Below are positions 12,706 through 25,200 of a stretch of DNA of 64,000 nt, in pieces. Both the position numbers and the translations under genes were made by a program. The number at the start of each line of letters is the position of its first letter. Positions within the stretch are counted from its first letter, which is position 1. A model generated the notes under the pieces. It searched no databases, was not told the DNA's origin, and was given only the letters and a program-made list of their open reading frames with translations. Where the stretch lies: NCBI GenBank assembly GCA_947069175.1, contig CAMTDV010000027.1:43227369-43291368 (forward strand), read 5' to 3'. Source of the stretch: Scalesia atractyloides (Eukaryota; Streptophyta; Magnoliopsida; Asterales; Asteraceae).

Positions 12706-13382
12706 TATATACTTATTATGTTGCAAATGCTTGATTTTTATGGTATGTAATTTTTGAGCTAAGGCCAATTAGCTACTTATTAGAAGTTTAGTGTCTTAGT
12801 GTAGAATAATACATTCTTAATTAGGTTGGCAAGTCAAGCTTTAAAAGGTAGACAACCCGACCATAGAAGACATCATGGTTGATTATGCATTGAACGTTGT
12901 TTAATTGCACTTTATCTTTAGCGTTTTGTTTTTTTAATTTGTCTAGCAATTTTCCTAAACCATTTGACTAAAAAATGGAATATGAAAAAACATCAAAGTT
13001 AATCACTTCTTTTGGAAGCATTTCTAAACATTTTGGGTTATATTTTTAAAATAAAAAATAGTGTAAACATAAATGGCGAGTCTTATTCCAACAAGTATTT
13101 TTCTAACATTTCAATACTTTTCTAGCATGCTAGAAAAATGATGTGATGTGCTAAACTGTAACATATAAATTACATCAAACAAGTCATAAAATCAACCTTT
13201 TTTCGGTGCTAATGTTGGAAAAAGTATGTGTCTTTGTTTACTTTTAAATTACAGGATCGAAAGAGCTTAAACGAATAAAAGAAGCAAATTAACAGCCAAA
13301 TCCAACACAAATACAAAGAAGGATTGACACGACCTACCGAACCCCCATCTACATCCAAAACAACAAAAATAACGAAGACAGA
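12706..13382. other. Intergenic DNA
   Basis: AT-rich, no gene or defined element. The true 5' edge of the family-S LTR that follows probably lies in this stretch. Confidence 0.35.
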
Positions 13383-14745
13383 AGCTTAGGCACGGGGCCG
13401 TGCCCAGTTAAGATCCTCTGTAGAAAAAGACAACAACAACAGACAACCAACACGGGTCGTGGTCAACTTCAAGATTCGTTTAATCTGTGACAGTATAACA
13501 AGTACATTGACCACGGGGTCGTGCTCTATCACCACGGGGCGTGTTAGTACAAGACCCGACATCTGCAGTTAATGAAGGGAGAGAAAATGAAGCCCACGAG
13601 GCCGTGGTCGCCTTCTGTTTCCAGCTATAAATAGATATGCTTGGTTCATGAGAAAGAAATCCCTTGGCAAACCACTTCTCTTACATTTGCTACCAGTACA
13701 CCACCACTACAACACCAACACCCACCACTATCATCCATCTTTTATTTTTTAGAGTGTGTAATAGTCTCGGGATCCAAGATTAATCGTAAGAGTTCTTGTC
13801 AACAAAGGCCATACTTGGCTAAATCTTTTACATCATTTGGTGAAGATAAATCTTTTATGTATTACTTTTCATTTCCAATCTTTGGCAATTTTTTATTTGG
13901 GTATGTATTAGTGACTTTAATAACTAGTTTTTTATATTGAAAGTGAACTTTATTTAAACATTTATTCATGTTTCATTGATTCACTCATTCGTGTATTTAT
14001 GGTCTAAATAAACCGTGTTAACTACCTGAAAGGGGGTTAGAAGGGTGTTTGGGTAAAGTTCTTGTCTCGTTCAGTGTATAGATCCTGCGAGAACTTGGTT
14101 CAAGCTTATTAGGACTTTTCTTGAGGCAGATAGAATCAAATCAGGGGAAGTAAGAACGGCTTGAACCCCCTGATAAATAAACTACTATTAAAACTTTATC
14201 GGTCTTGTGAGACTGTATCACTACTGACTAAGACCAATACGGCTGAGGGTAAAGTTGCCTTCACAAGAGGGGCCTACCACTTTTCGCATTAATAACTTAT
14301 CTTTTAATATTCCGACCTTGTGGGACTGTATCCCTGCTGACTCAGACCAATAGGTTGAGGGTAACGTCGCCTTCACAAGAGGGGCTTACTACTATACCTA
14401 AAATAATCTCTTAAAAAGCCCAAAGTGCGAAAATCATCAACGGATATATAAAAGAGGAGTTGGAACCAAGTGATTCTTTCTTGTTTATTTGTTTTTTTCC
14501 TTTTTATTTACTTTCATTTTATATCTTTTAAAGGTTTCAAAACTTTTATCAAAATTAGGTTAGATTAGACGTTAACATAAGCCGGTATTAAAAGCTCTTG
14601 TGTCCTTTGACGACCTCAGTATCTTAACATCACTATACTATGTCCATGATGGGTGCACTTGCCCTAATGTATGTAGAGTAATAGTATTGTATCATGTTTT
14701 ATAAATTTAAAGCTTGATTAACGAGTAAAAAGTGCTTAAAATATA
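13383..14745 (+). mobile_element. LTR-like repeat, family S, plus copy
   Basis: Homologous over its whole visible length to the reverse complement of 28615-30011. The two share the palindrome-rich block GCACGGGGCCGTGC, the TATA box, the phrase GTCTCGGGATCCAAGATT, the block GATCCTGCGAGAACTTGGTT and the end region GTGCACTTGCCCTA...TTTATAAATTTAAAGCTTGA. The layout (upstream region, TATA box, long non-coding leader) is that of an LTR, probably Ty1/copia (SIRE/Angela-like) from its style. Exact ends are not resolved because neither copy has a clear target duplication. Confidence 0.6.
13626..13634 (+). promoter_or_regulatory. TATA box of family-S LTR (plus copy)
   Basis: TATAAATAG within CCAGCTATAAATAG; the same phrase occurs in the minus copy at 29711-29720. 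Five CACGGGGCCGTG-like palindromes lie in the preceding 240 bp. Confidence 0.65.
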
Positions 14746-14833
14746 ACAAAAATTATAACCACGCTCAACCACGTTAGTATGTCCTTTTATAAAGTTTAAT
14801 AAATTTTACAGACAATTTCAACATATTTGATTT

Positions 14834-14960
14834 GTTATATAAGAATTCTATTTTATAAAACTTTTTTGATTTTTATATCATTTGTTGTGCTTTCACTTTT
14901 GTTATATAAGAACTCTATTTTATAAAACTTTTTTTGTTTATTATTTGTTGTACTTTCACT
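14834..14960. repeat. Direct repeat of about 65 bp
   Basis: GTTATATAAGAATTCTATTT...TTGTTGTGCTTTCACTTT is followed immediately by a close second copy with GAACTC and TTGTTGTACTTTCACTTT. Confidence 0.7.
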
Positions 14961-15040
14961 TTGGCATTTTTGTACCATATCATAATAAACCCAATCAACC
15001 TTGAGTTTTGATAAAACTTTGGTTTAGTTAAAATAATTTT

Positions 15041-15178
15041 GAGTAAAGTATAGTTTAAGTCCCTGGGTTTACACTCAATCACAGTTTCAGCCCTTATTTG
15101 AAAAAAAATCAACAGTCCGGTCCCTGTGGTCGTCTATTGCTAGTAACCAAGTCCTTCGGACAAACGTCTGTTAGTTGA
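15041..15178. repeat. MULE left terminal inverted repeat
   Basis: Pairs with 20069-20204 in inverted orientation. Its outer 10 bases GAGTAAAGTA are identical to the outer end of the MITE at 23911-24211. Confidence 0.85.
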
Positions 15179-15308
15179 ATGTTTGGATTTATGTTAAAAT
15201 ACTTAATGCCCCTTAGGGACTAAAAGTGCAAGTCAAAATGTGGGGTCTTCTTTTATAAGCTCTACAACTGAGAACCCACCATGATCCTCAATTCAAGTTC
15301 CCCTAAAA

Positions 15309-15738
15309 TGGAAGATGTTTCCTTATGGACTAGCAATACGACTGGTCACTCCAATGCAGTATGATCATGTGGTGTTGCTACTTGCATTAGAACATCTTGG
15401 CCGAAGTTAATCCAGGAAGAAGGTTTTTCCGCCTGTAAGTCTTTCTTTGTTTATTCATCATCAATTTCGACCTGATTCTTAAATAAACAGTGTCATATGT
15501 TGAGTTGAAACATTGCAAAGCATTGGTTGTGGGTTGCTTCGGTGGATTGAACCTCCAATTTCATGTCCCAAATGTGAGAGGCTTCTACCATCCCTGTGGA
15601 GCACCAAATAGGGAGAATGCAGAACTGATGAGGTTGAAGGTAAAGGAAGTTACTGAAAAGGGGGTTGAAGTTCGAAGACTCAAGTTTGTGTTATGTTTTT
15701 CATGGTTGTTGTTTCTGATCTGTGTACTCACTTGGTGA
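15309..15738 (+). pseudogene. GRF-type zinc-finger gene remnant carried by the MULE
   Basis: Starts with a reasonable ATG at 15309. The conceptual product shows CG...RTSWPK followed, after a frame change, by NPGRRFF, the hallmark core of the GRF zinc finger. It has a putative GTAAGT-AAACAG intron (about 15434-15490) and then GCGLLRWIEPP, the second half of the finger. After another frame change come a charged helix (RENAELMRLKVKE) and a hydrophobic C-terminal helix ending LLFLICVLTW. GRF fingers are nucleic-acid-binding modules, and plant proteins with a GRF finger plus a C-terminal hydrophobic helix are common in expanded families. At least two frameshifts break it. It lies on the strand opposite the transposase and inside the element ends, so it travels with the MULE. 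Function in the element is unknown. Confidence 0.6.
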
Positions 15739-15896
15739 TGTCTTTGTGCCTTTTATTGTTACTCTGACTTAGCATTGTAAGTATCGATGTTTCCCAACGG
15801 CTAGTTATATTAATGAAACGATAGCTTTTTGAATTTGGTTCTCTAAGTACAATTATTTAGGTTGTGTTGTGATTTCAATAGCTAGCAATAGTTAAA

Positions 15897-16372
15897 ATGG
15901 AAAAGCATGGTGAGAAACGTTTACTTCCTTTCCCCTACTACCAAAACAGTGTAATAGATAAGAAAGATCAGGTAGCTTGTGTGGAAACAAAGGTTGAATC
16001 ACACTTGCTGGATGTTGGAGATGGTAAGTCTGTGGATCGGTCAAACAAAGCTTGTGTGGAAATAGAGCTTGAATCCTGTCAATGAATGAGGTTCATCTTC
16101 CAATGTTGTTGCGAGTCATGACTTTGTCAAACGAATTGATGTTGAATGCAAACAAAAAGAGGGTGAAGCAAATCCACTTAAGAAAGGCGATAATCCTGTG
16201 GAAGAACTTGGTTTCAACCCCAACCCATAGGAGGATTTTGACTCGGATGTTTTAAAGGATGCATGGAACTACAAATTAGAAAATGAGGATTGGTCATATG
16301 TTTGGTACAACCCATATTCTCCTGAAGAGAATGACTCGGACCTATCTTCGAGAGGAGACTGTCATTGGAAAT
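15897..16372 (+). pseudogene. Unrecognised degenerate ORF inside the MULE
   Basis: An open frame starts MEKHGEKRLLPFPYYQ and is stopped at 16083-16085. Past the stop, coding-like sequence continues to about 16372 with acidic and aromatic stretches (WNYKLENEDWSYVWYNPYSP, then EENDSDLSS). I do not recognise the family. The composition (acidic, aromatic, low AT in codon positions) suggests a former protein, possibly the 3' part of the GRF-linked gene or an accessory MULE ORF. Confidence 0.35.
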
Positions 16373-16740
16373 AGGCCCCTTCACTATGTCGAACTTTGTT
16401 TCTGAATAAGTTTGTGTTTAGTTGGTAGTTTCTAAATAAGTCTTTGATCTGGAAGGATCAGTGTATTATGTTGTTATACTCGAACGTGTGTTATGTTTAG
16501 TAAGAAAAGTAAGGTTTTGCTAAGGTACATGTGATATGTGAACAATTGACATAAAGCAAACTGACAATAGATGGTATATAACCGTGCATACAATAGCAAT
16601 TGTCCCAAAATTAGGCAAGTTAACCATCTAAGTAATTGTTCCAAGACAAGCATCCTAACAGCTCAAACGCAACTAGAATAAAGTAACAAACAACACATCA
16701 TAGTTGTTCAAACACAAACCAACAATAATATAGTTGACAT

Positions 16741-19690
16741 CTAAGCATTTTGTGTACCACTTTGACCCTTGCAACTGTGACTGTTGTGGCCGAGATTATT
16801 GCACTTGCTACATTTTGTGGTGCCTCATTTTCTTGTTAGCTCATCCCCCTTTTGTTAAGCTAGCTTTTACTTTCAATTAGTCCTCTTTCGTTTCTTCTTA
16901 GGCCTTCCAACTTGCTTGTGATGTTTAGGAGAGTTACTTTGGTTGGGCACCTTGATGGAGACCACATTTCAAGTCCCGCAAATTGAATTAATGGTGTGCA
17001 TGTATACTTTCTTTCAAATGTCTAGCCAATACACATGATTAAGCCAAGTCTCTGGAACTCCTGGACTTAAACCATTCTCGGCCATGTTCCAAATGGCAAC
17101 GACTGCATGCTTACAGGGCATTCCTATTAGATCCCATTTCTTGCATGAGCATGTTCTCATCTGCACATCAACCACCGTCTTGTTTCTTGGACCAGTAACA
17201 TGCACCAAAGGAGTATAAGTATCTTAGGCATTAATTATAGTGCAAATGAAGAAAATTATATAACTTTGGAATACTTACCTGGTACTTCAAAGAACTTGTC
17301 ATCAACACGTTGTATTGTGAAGTTTCATTCTTGATAGTCTCGAACATTAAGGTAGCAGCAGGAGTTAATGGACCATCACTTTTGGTTATGATCTTCTTCC
17401 CATTGACTATACGTTTGGTCAAATATTCCCTGATGTATTCCAAGCATGTGATGATTGGCTTGTCTCTTGCACCGACCAATTGCTTGTTAAACACCTCGCA
17501 AATATTGTTCAATAACATATTACACTTTGCCCTTCCTAAGAAGTGGACTCTTGACCATGCTGTTGCAAGGATCTCCTTCAGCCAATCATACAACTTCTTG
17601 TCTAGGGCCTTAACATCCTCCATTGCCCTATCGAAAAAGGGCAAGCTAGTTGCAGTTGCATATCTCCATAGCAGGTTCTTATACACATCTCCACGCCATG
17701 TCTTCTTCATGTTTTTGTGAATGTGCCACAGGCAATACCTATGTTCAACAGTTAGAAAGACCCTGGCCATAACAGGCAACAAACCCTAAAATTTTATAGA
17801 ACAAGATATGAATTACAATTATACAAGAACTTGAAAGATTAAGGGAATTAACATAACATTCTTATACCTTTTGTCTATCACTAATAAAAGTGAAATTACA
17901 TATTGTTGGTAACTCCAGATCATCTCCATATATCCTCAAAACCATGACCATGTGTTCGTAGTTTCAGCTTCAACAATGGCAGAGACAAGTGGGTAAATGT
18001 CATTGTTTCCATCAACTTCAACTGCTGAAAGGATCTGACTGGGGTATGGACCTTTCATAAAGGCACCATCCAAACCAATGAGCTCCCTCCCAATGAGATT
18101 GAAACCCTCGTTCAAAGCCCCATAGCAAACATATATTCTCCTGAATTGTCTTGTGGGATTACTGGGAGTAGATCCAGGTTGTACATCAATCTTGATAGTG
18201 GTCCCAAGGTTGGCTCTAACAAGTTCCTTACAATACTCCCATAGTTGCCCATATTGATCCCTATAGTCCCCATTTAATAGTTTCCATAGCAATCGTCTTA
18301 GCCCTCCACAATTTAGGATGTGACACTTTAACCTGGTGTTTCTTCTCAAGTAGATCTTTAACGACCCTTATTTGAATGTCTAGATTTTCCTGTAGGAGTG
18401 GTTCCATCTGTTTAGCAATGAAACTCATGGTGTACAAACCAACCTCCCTTGTGTGAAGACATTGGTGTGCATGTTTCAATGTTTTAGCGCATCAGTGATC
18501 TTCAATTGTGGGTCTGCTAACTTGCATCGCCCATGGACAAGTAGGTTTAGATGGCTTCTTCCTTATTTTCTTGGGGGTTGCCTCATCAATACCCTTTTTG
18601 CTCTACCTACCATAAGAAGGTTTTTTTTGTTGTTTTGGTCAGTTTTGAGGAGTTGTCAAACTCGGGTTTTTCCCCGTGCACACCACCCTAAACCTCAGCC
18701 TATCGTTTTTGGTGATATGTAGATGTCTTAGGGATTGAAGAGTATATGTTCTGACCATGTTAGTAAGCTTCGCCTTATCAGGAATCAACTGCCAGATGAA
18801 AAAGGGATTACATGCTGCATCAGGACCTATAGACTTCAATGTAGATCTCCTAATCTTCCTCATTCTTTTCATTGCCTTATCTAAAACTGTTTGATCTTCA
18901 TCTTCATTATCAGTTTCAAAGTCATCCAGATCCACATTGAGGTCATCCTCAAACACATCTTCCTCACTTCCTTTATCCTCTACATCAAAGTCAACGTTGG
19001 CTCTGAATTTCTACATGTCAACATCTACATCATACAACGGATTATCCTCTTCCACCTAGTAATCAGGATCATCTTGAACATTTGCATCACCACCTACTAC
19101 CTTTTTTTCTTGTACATCAGCTTCCTCCTCATCCTCTTTATCAAAATCCTGATAATCATTTCCCTCATCATCATTTTTCTCATTCTCCCCACCTGCTTTA
19201 TCACTCTCTTACTATCTACATTTTCAGTATCATGGTAATGACATTTAAACAGATCAACAAAGTGAGCATCATGCACTTCTACATCTTGGCTTTCAGGATG
19301 AGGACCATGAGGACTCTATATGATGACTTCTTCATCACAAGATGTCATCAACAGACGAGAGGTTTAGTGTTCAACATAAATTTCAATCAGTTTTAATCCA
19401 CCACGTACATGGTCAAACAAGCTTACAAAATCACTCTCACTAGACAAACACTTCAAACCCAAATCCAAACATACATACGAAATTTTAAAATGGAAGTAAA
19501 ACACCATGTTAACAGAATCACCAAGCTGCTTAACCATGTCCTCTAGTACATCCATGCCAAAATCGTCAATATGAGCATAATCTATGAAATTATACTTACC
19601 ACCCACGTATGATCGGCAAGGGTTGTCATTAAACTCACCACGTGTTACACCTTAATATTGAACTTTGTAGGTTTATCGTCGTCTGTCAAA
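16741..19690 (-). pseudogene. MuDR-type transposase pseudogene
   Basis: Read on the minus strand, the domain order is that of plant MULE transposases. A PB1-like N-terminal region comes first (19364-19655: SYVGGKYNFIDY, IYVEH), then a very acidic linker (about 18880-19240). The MuDR DNA-binding-like region follows (18490-18880: RLRFRVVCTG, then CPWAMQ). The DDE core has D in GLDGAF (about 18075), D in FISDRQKG (17868) and E in NNICEVFN (about 17490), with the insert motif CLWHIHKNM. A SWIM zinc finger (CSCKKW...CKH, near 17105) and an HKQVGRPKKKRKRT basic stretch precede a CX2CX4HX4C zinc knuckle next to the stop at 16741-16743. A GT-AG intron spans 17786-17867. Frame breaks near 17936 (one base lost) and 18270 and several stops make it inactive, although the catalytic residues are still readable. 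Confidence 0.88.
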
Positions 19691-20068
19691 CTCCAAAAAA
19701 AAACCAAAAATTAATTACAACTCAAAGACACTATGTTCCTAGTTGTCAATTTTAACCTTCAATTTCATGCATAATTCGACCTGAAACTTCAAAAATAGAG
19801 ACAAAATAACTTACCATAATAATCTTTAGGGTCAATGTAGATGCCATCAGGTCTCACCCTCCAAAAAAACCCCTGTCATTTTTGTCCTAAACTTCAATTC
19901 GACTTGAAACAATTAATGGCTTCCTAGAGAAGATGGAATGATTGAAAGGTGCAAATGAGGGCTATCAGGGGAATGATATTGGTTATAAGGGTTTCTAAGA
20001 TACAAAATTACCATATCGCCCTTCATTTTGGAAGAAAAAGACATTAATGCCCAAGTCAACTACCGGTT

Positions 20069-20204
20069 GACTAATAGACGTTTGTCCTAGGGACTTGATT
20101 GCTAGCAATCGACAACCATGTGGACCGGGCTATTTAATTTTTTCAAATGAGGGCTGAACTCGTAATTGGGTGTAAACCCCAGGGACTGAAACTGTATTTT
20201 ACTA
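20069..20204. repeat. MULE right terminal inverted repeat
   Basis: Inverted partner of 15041-15178. Ends ...CAGTTTTACTA-like on the plus strand before AATATTTTT. Confidence 0.85.
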
Positions 20205-20213
20205 AATATTTTT

Positions 20214-22217
20214 TATGGGCTTTATAAATGTAAAGTCAATATAAAAATGATTGTATTAGTCAATTTATAACTTTCCTTAAGTTGATGCCTTTGGATACCA
20301 CACTTTATGGTCGATCATCGATTGACATCTTCGTCAAGCTCTTGGCCAGACCTTCCTTCTACCGTCAATCCATTGTATAGCAGATTGTATAGCGGTAGCA
20401 TCGACTATGGTTCCTCTTACTCTATTTTTTACATTGATCTTGCCTATTTGCTCCATACTTGGCACGACCATTGCATGGTCTGCTTGTGGTGCTTCACTTC
20501 TATCCATTATTTATTGGTTAATTTGCTCCATTCATTGATCATTCGGACATCTTTTTGTGACCGGATAATGCAAGATATGAACATATGAATAACTATAGTT
20601 AGTATTTATATCACATGCTCATATTTTAATTGTTACAAAATAAGTATATTTTATAATTTATAATGTGTGACCATGATGCACCAACATAGTTTAATCTTTA
20701 TATCGAAATCACTTAGAAAGATGGGAACATTGTGTTAGTTAGTACAAAGATAAAGTATTAGATAGTGATTTGAGAAAATTAAAGTTCGTCTTTGATCAAA
20801 TATATTAAATTTTCTGTTTAGGTTGCTCACCTTGAGTAAGAGGAGTCGATTCATTGCGGGTATTTTGTATTGTTTAATTAGTAACTAGTTTTCCGTTATG
20901 TTCAAAATAATCTTTTTTTTTTTTTTTTATCAATGTCTTTAACCTCAAGTTTCCTTTGGATTAGAGTGACAATGACTCGAGTATTCTCGTATTACTTATT
21001 ATTAGTAGCTTTGCTACTATCGATTAGGTCACAGTTGCAAATTCTGTGTTTTGGTATTTATGATATTTAATAGTTACCTTTAAATTATAAAAAAACTGGT
21101 TATAATAGATAGACATCACACAGGGCTCAAACAAAAATATATGAAGAGTCAAGAGTTACGCGAGTTTTCCTTTTAAGCTCTCTCAACATATGTTTCATAT
21201 GCAATTGCCGTGTGTAGATCTTAAAGGAGAAATAAATAACATATTGCTTAAAAAACCATATACAAAACATTTGACATCAAGTAAAATTGTAAAACAATGA
21301 AATCATAATCGTATACACGGATATGTTTATGCCAGCCATTATTAAAAGTTGTATTGACAAAAACACCCTTAAAAACATTACAAAAAAGAAACACTAATGT
21401 ATCAAGCATTAACTTAAATTAAAATAAACTACAATTCACTATAAAATGGTAATATATTAATTATTCTTGAATTCATTAATACTTTTACTTAGGGTCTTAG
21501 GTTGTCTCTAGATGTATTATCATTTAAAATGGTAATATATTAATTATTCAACATTTTTTTCTGTTATAATTCAATAACCTTGGTTTGCTAGTTATGCTTC
21601 ATGCAGAAAAAGCTGTACCTACACATGGATCAGATAGGGTTTTTTACTCATGGTTAATAACTTGCTCGAAAAAAAAACTCACTTTAAATCGATTTGTTTA
21701 TAAACGAGTCGAGCCGAGCTCAAGCAAAATAAGTCTGGCTCGAAGTTAATCCCACTTTTAATGTTTAAAAAATTATAATCCATCCCATTTATAGATAAGC
21801 CCACCCACGTAAATGTTCCATTAGCCCACTACCACCTAATATCAATCCAAATGTTAAATCTAATATTTTACTTCTTTACGTAAATATTAATAGCTGAGCT
21901 GGCTTTCAAGCCCGAGCTAAAGCTGTCTTGACTCAACTGGTTGATTAAGCAGCCCCAGGATAAGGTATGCTGACTGTGCTCCCTTTCAAAGATCAACATG
22001 ATCAACAAACACATAAAACAACAATTTCCATAACGAAAACATCGAAACCGTCTTGACTCTTAGTGACAACAGTACCTGAGAAGACCTAGAGTCGAGCCTC
22101 AAACTCGCATCCTAAATCTACATTTGAAACAGGTACTGAACCCGACAAACAGCAGAAACATAACAGTACTCTTGTATGGTATATATAGATATCATGCGAT
22201 TGATGGGATACGTGTAT
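20214..22217. other. Intergenic DNA and probable 3' UTR of the CID gene
   Basis: No other gene seen. The segment next to 22217 is presumably the 3' UTR of the CID gene, since its stop is at 22218-22220 on the minus strand; I cannot place the poly(A) site. Fragments with GAGTCGAGCCGAGCTCAAGC (about 21705) and AAGCCCGAGCTAAAGC (about 21908) resemble the hAT-like foldback element at 22460-22930 and may be its broken relatives. Confidence 0.4.
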
Positions 22218-25200
22218 TCAAAGCATGCTCGGGCGAGGTGCACGTGGTCGAACCGGAGTTTTAGAAGGGCTAACCCTGCATCATCATAAAAAAAGAATTA
22301 TGTATTACGGACTGGAAACTGAAAATTGAAAATGGGAAAACAGGCACAATCACCTTATGGGCAATGATCCCAATACCGCACCGCTACAGTTCAGTGCTGC
22401 AATGGCACTCTCAGCCTGCAAAATTAAACACGAGCTGAATAAAACCGACGGGGCGTGAGCAAAGGTGAACACTAGCGTAAACGAACCGAGCTGAGCCCGG
22501 GCCCAAGCTCGAGCTTGGCTCATTTAACTTACGAGAGCGAGAGCTCACATGCTCTCGGCTAGCGAGTGATGTTTCAAGCCCGAGCTCATGTAGTTTATTA
22601 TTTATTAAATAACTTTGATAAATTTATAATTATTTTTTATATATTTATAATCAAAAATTTTATATATTCTTTAGTTGTTATTATCATAACTTTATGCATA
22701 ATAATAGTTAATATATAAATGTACAAATTATATATATTAGATAAAAGTTGTCTAAAAATTATGCTTGTATAGGCTCGCAAGCCTACTTGAGCTTGATAAG
22801 TGAAGCATGGGTCCATGTTCATTTGTTAAACAAGCTTATTTTAGGCTTGAGCTCGGGCTCGTTTAACCTTGGTCAATTCAAGCTTCTAGCGAGCCGCTCT
22901 CGCGTAGCTCATGGCTCGTTTACACCTTTAGTGAATAAGATTCCACAAATATAATACAAAAAACCTAATAGAATTAGCAATTAAAATCATCAAATGACTA
23001 CCAAAAGTTCAAAACTAATAACAATTTCCAAAATTAAGCAGGATTCATTGTTCATAATCACCAACCAAATGGTTAAAAAACCAAAATTAAAAAATTTAAA
23101 AAAACTAAATATTGGATTTTGCTTTGGCTGCGCATCGGTTGAGATTTCTAAAGTTTCTGTTGTTTTCCCATTTGGTCAGTTACAAATGATGGTGTTGACG
23201 TGAACACCACATTAACATTTGTAACCAGTATTACCAGTTTATAAATGATTTCTCCACATAAACAAAGTCCTTGAAAGTTGGTTGATATTTAGTGACATTG
23301 ACCCTTGTAATAACAACAAAATTATTGATATAATTTTTTTTTTCAATATTTCAAATTGCTTTTTTTAATACAAATAATAATTAGAATTAATTTGAAAAGC
23401 ACATAACCAATCATGAAGTAGACAAAGACGATTACAGACTAATGGCAGGTAGACGGGCAACAAGTTGCGCCGCTACCCCCTTCTGAATAGCAAACCCTAC
23501 CCTGCTAAACACAAAATTCTTCTGATTCACAAGACTTCCTTATTTTATCAACATTTAGGTGTATCTAAGATGTTTAAACAAGCGCAACGAGTACTTTTAA
23601 CAAACAAAACCAGCTCATTGAGTCTAAAGAAATATTACCATCACGAACTCCACAAACGCGATACGAGTTAAATGATTATAGTCTCCTAGCAACCTCAAAC
23701 GGTAAACCTATAAAACAATAATTACAATAAAACACAAATAAGAATCAAAGTCGCAAAAAATGAATTCGTATATTGTATAAATGCGTTATACATAACCCAC
23801 AAACCTCTCCACAAAATGATTCAAAAAACAGCTTCACATCTGCCTGCGTAACCTGCTTCAAACAAAATAAAGATCACATACATGCATGCACCCATAATAA
23901 ATTAACAATTGAGTAAAGTACACGGATGGTCCCTGTGATTTACCAAAATTTTGGATTTGGTCCCTAGCTTTTCAAAAGTACACGGATGGTCCTTGTGGTT
24001 TGCACTTTGTATAGGTTTCAGCAGGTCCAAGTTAGGGACCAAATACGTTACAAAGTGCAAACCATAGGGACCATCCATGTACTTTTGGAAAAGTTGGGGA
24101 CTAAATGAGTTACAAAGTGCAAACTACATGGACCATCTGTGTACTTTTGGCAACCTAGGGACCACATCCAAAATTTTGGTAAATCATAGGGACCATCTGT
24201 GTACTTTACTCTTAACAATTAAATATACATAAGCAAATGAAAAACCCTCTAAACAACCTTCTTGTCAATGTTTGTACAATAGATAGTTCTTGCACACATT
24301 TCTCTTTCGTCTTCTGACTAAACACAAACGAAAGAGAAAACATAAGGGATTTAGCAAAACCATTAATCATACATTTGTAAATATTAATATCGGGTTGCGA
24401 TGTAAAAGAAACTCACTCGGGGCAAAAAAGTCGGATTTACGGGTGCAATTGCGGTTTTTGAAGGAAGAACCCTAACAGGATAGTACCCAAGCATCGTTCC
24501 AGCAAGACTTAACGCATTCCTTGCACCCTCTGTAACCACATTATACACACATGATGTAACACAATATACTGATTATGTATATTTGATTGAGTATCAAAGG
24601 TTATATCGCGTACCCTCGTCAGTAAACTCAATAAATGCAAAACGAAGAATGGAATTCGGGTCACCACATATACGACAATCCACAACCTAAATTTATCAAT
24701 CAAACAATTGGTCATAAATTCATAATCATAATATATCACTAATAAAAGTGCATTATGTAGCATATTTACCTGTCCACAATTGATGAAGAGGCCAGCAAGT
24801 TGTTCTTCGGTTACCTGAATTCAAAGGGATTGATGTTATAAAACTAAGGCAACTTTCTACCCGTCATTATTCATGTAGTTAATATCGTGACGCAATATAT
24901 CACCCGATATATCGATTATTGGTCCCCTGATGAGATATCGGTGCAGAATATCGATACCGATATTATCAACGATATTGACCAATATTGACCGATATATCAC
25001 CAATTTTCCCGATATCAGTACCTTTCTTCTTAGTTCCACCATTTGTCTTTCTTCTTATTGTTGCTATTAGTGTTTTAAGTCTAAATTGTTAAATGTTAGT
25101 GTTTTAAGTGTTAGTCAGTTCCTAGTTGCTACAATTATTAGTGTTTTGCAAGTTGCAAAAGTTAATTTGTTAAGGGTATGAGAGCATATTGAATTGTTAG

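Larger units (their letters stand above)
15041..20204. mobile_element. Mutator-like element (MULE), 5164 bp
   Basis: The ends are inverted repeats of about 140 bp. The left starts GAGTAAAGTATAGTTTAAGT; the right, reverse-complemented, starts TAGTAAAATACAGTTTCAGT. Both continue CCCTGGGTTTACAC-like, then TTCAGCCCT and CAAACGTCT. Candidate 9-bp target duplications are AATAATTTT (15032-15040) and AATATTTTT (20205-20213), one mismatch. MULEs are known for long inverted ends and 9-bp duplications. Inside, on the minus strand, is a MuDR-type transposase pseudogene; on the plus strand are a GRF zinc-finger remnant and a second degenerate ORF. The element is decayed and no longer autonomous. Confidence 0.88.

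Noticed and set aside
17310..17720. 136-residue plus-strand ORF
   Set aside because: Antisense shadow of the MULE transposase core on the minus strand.
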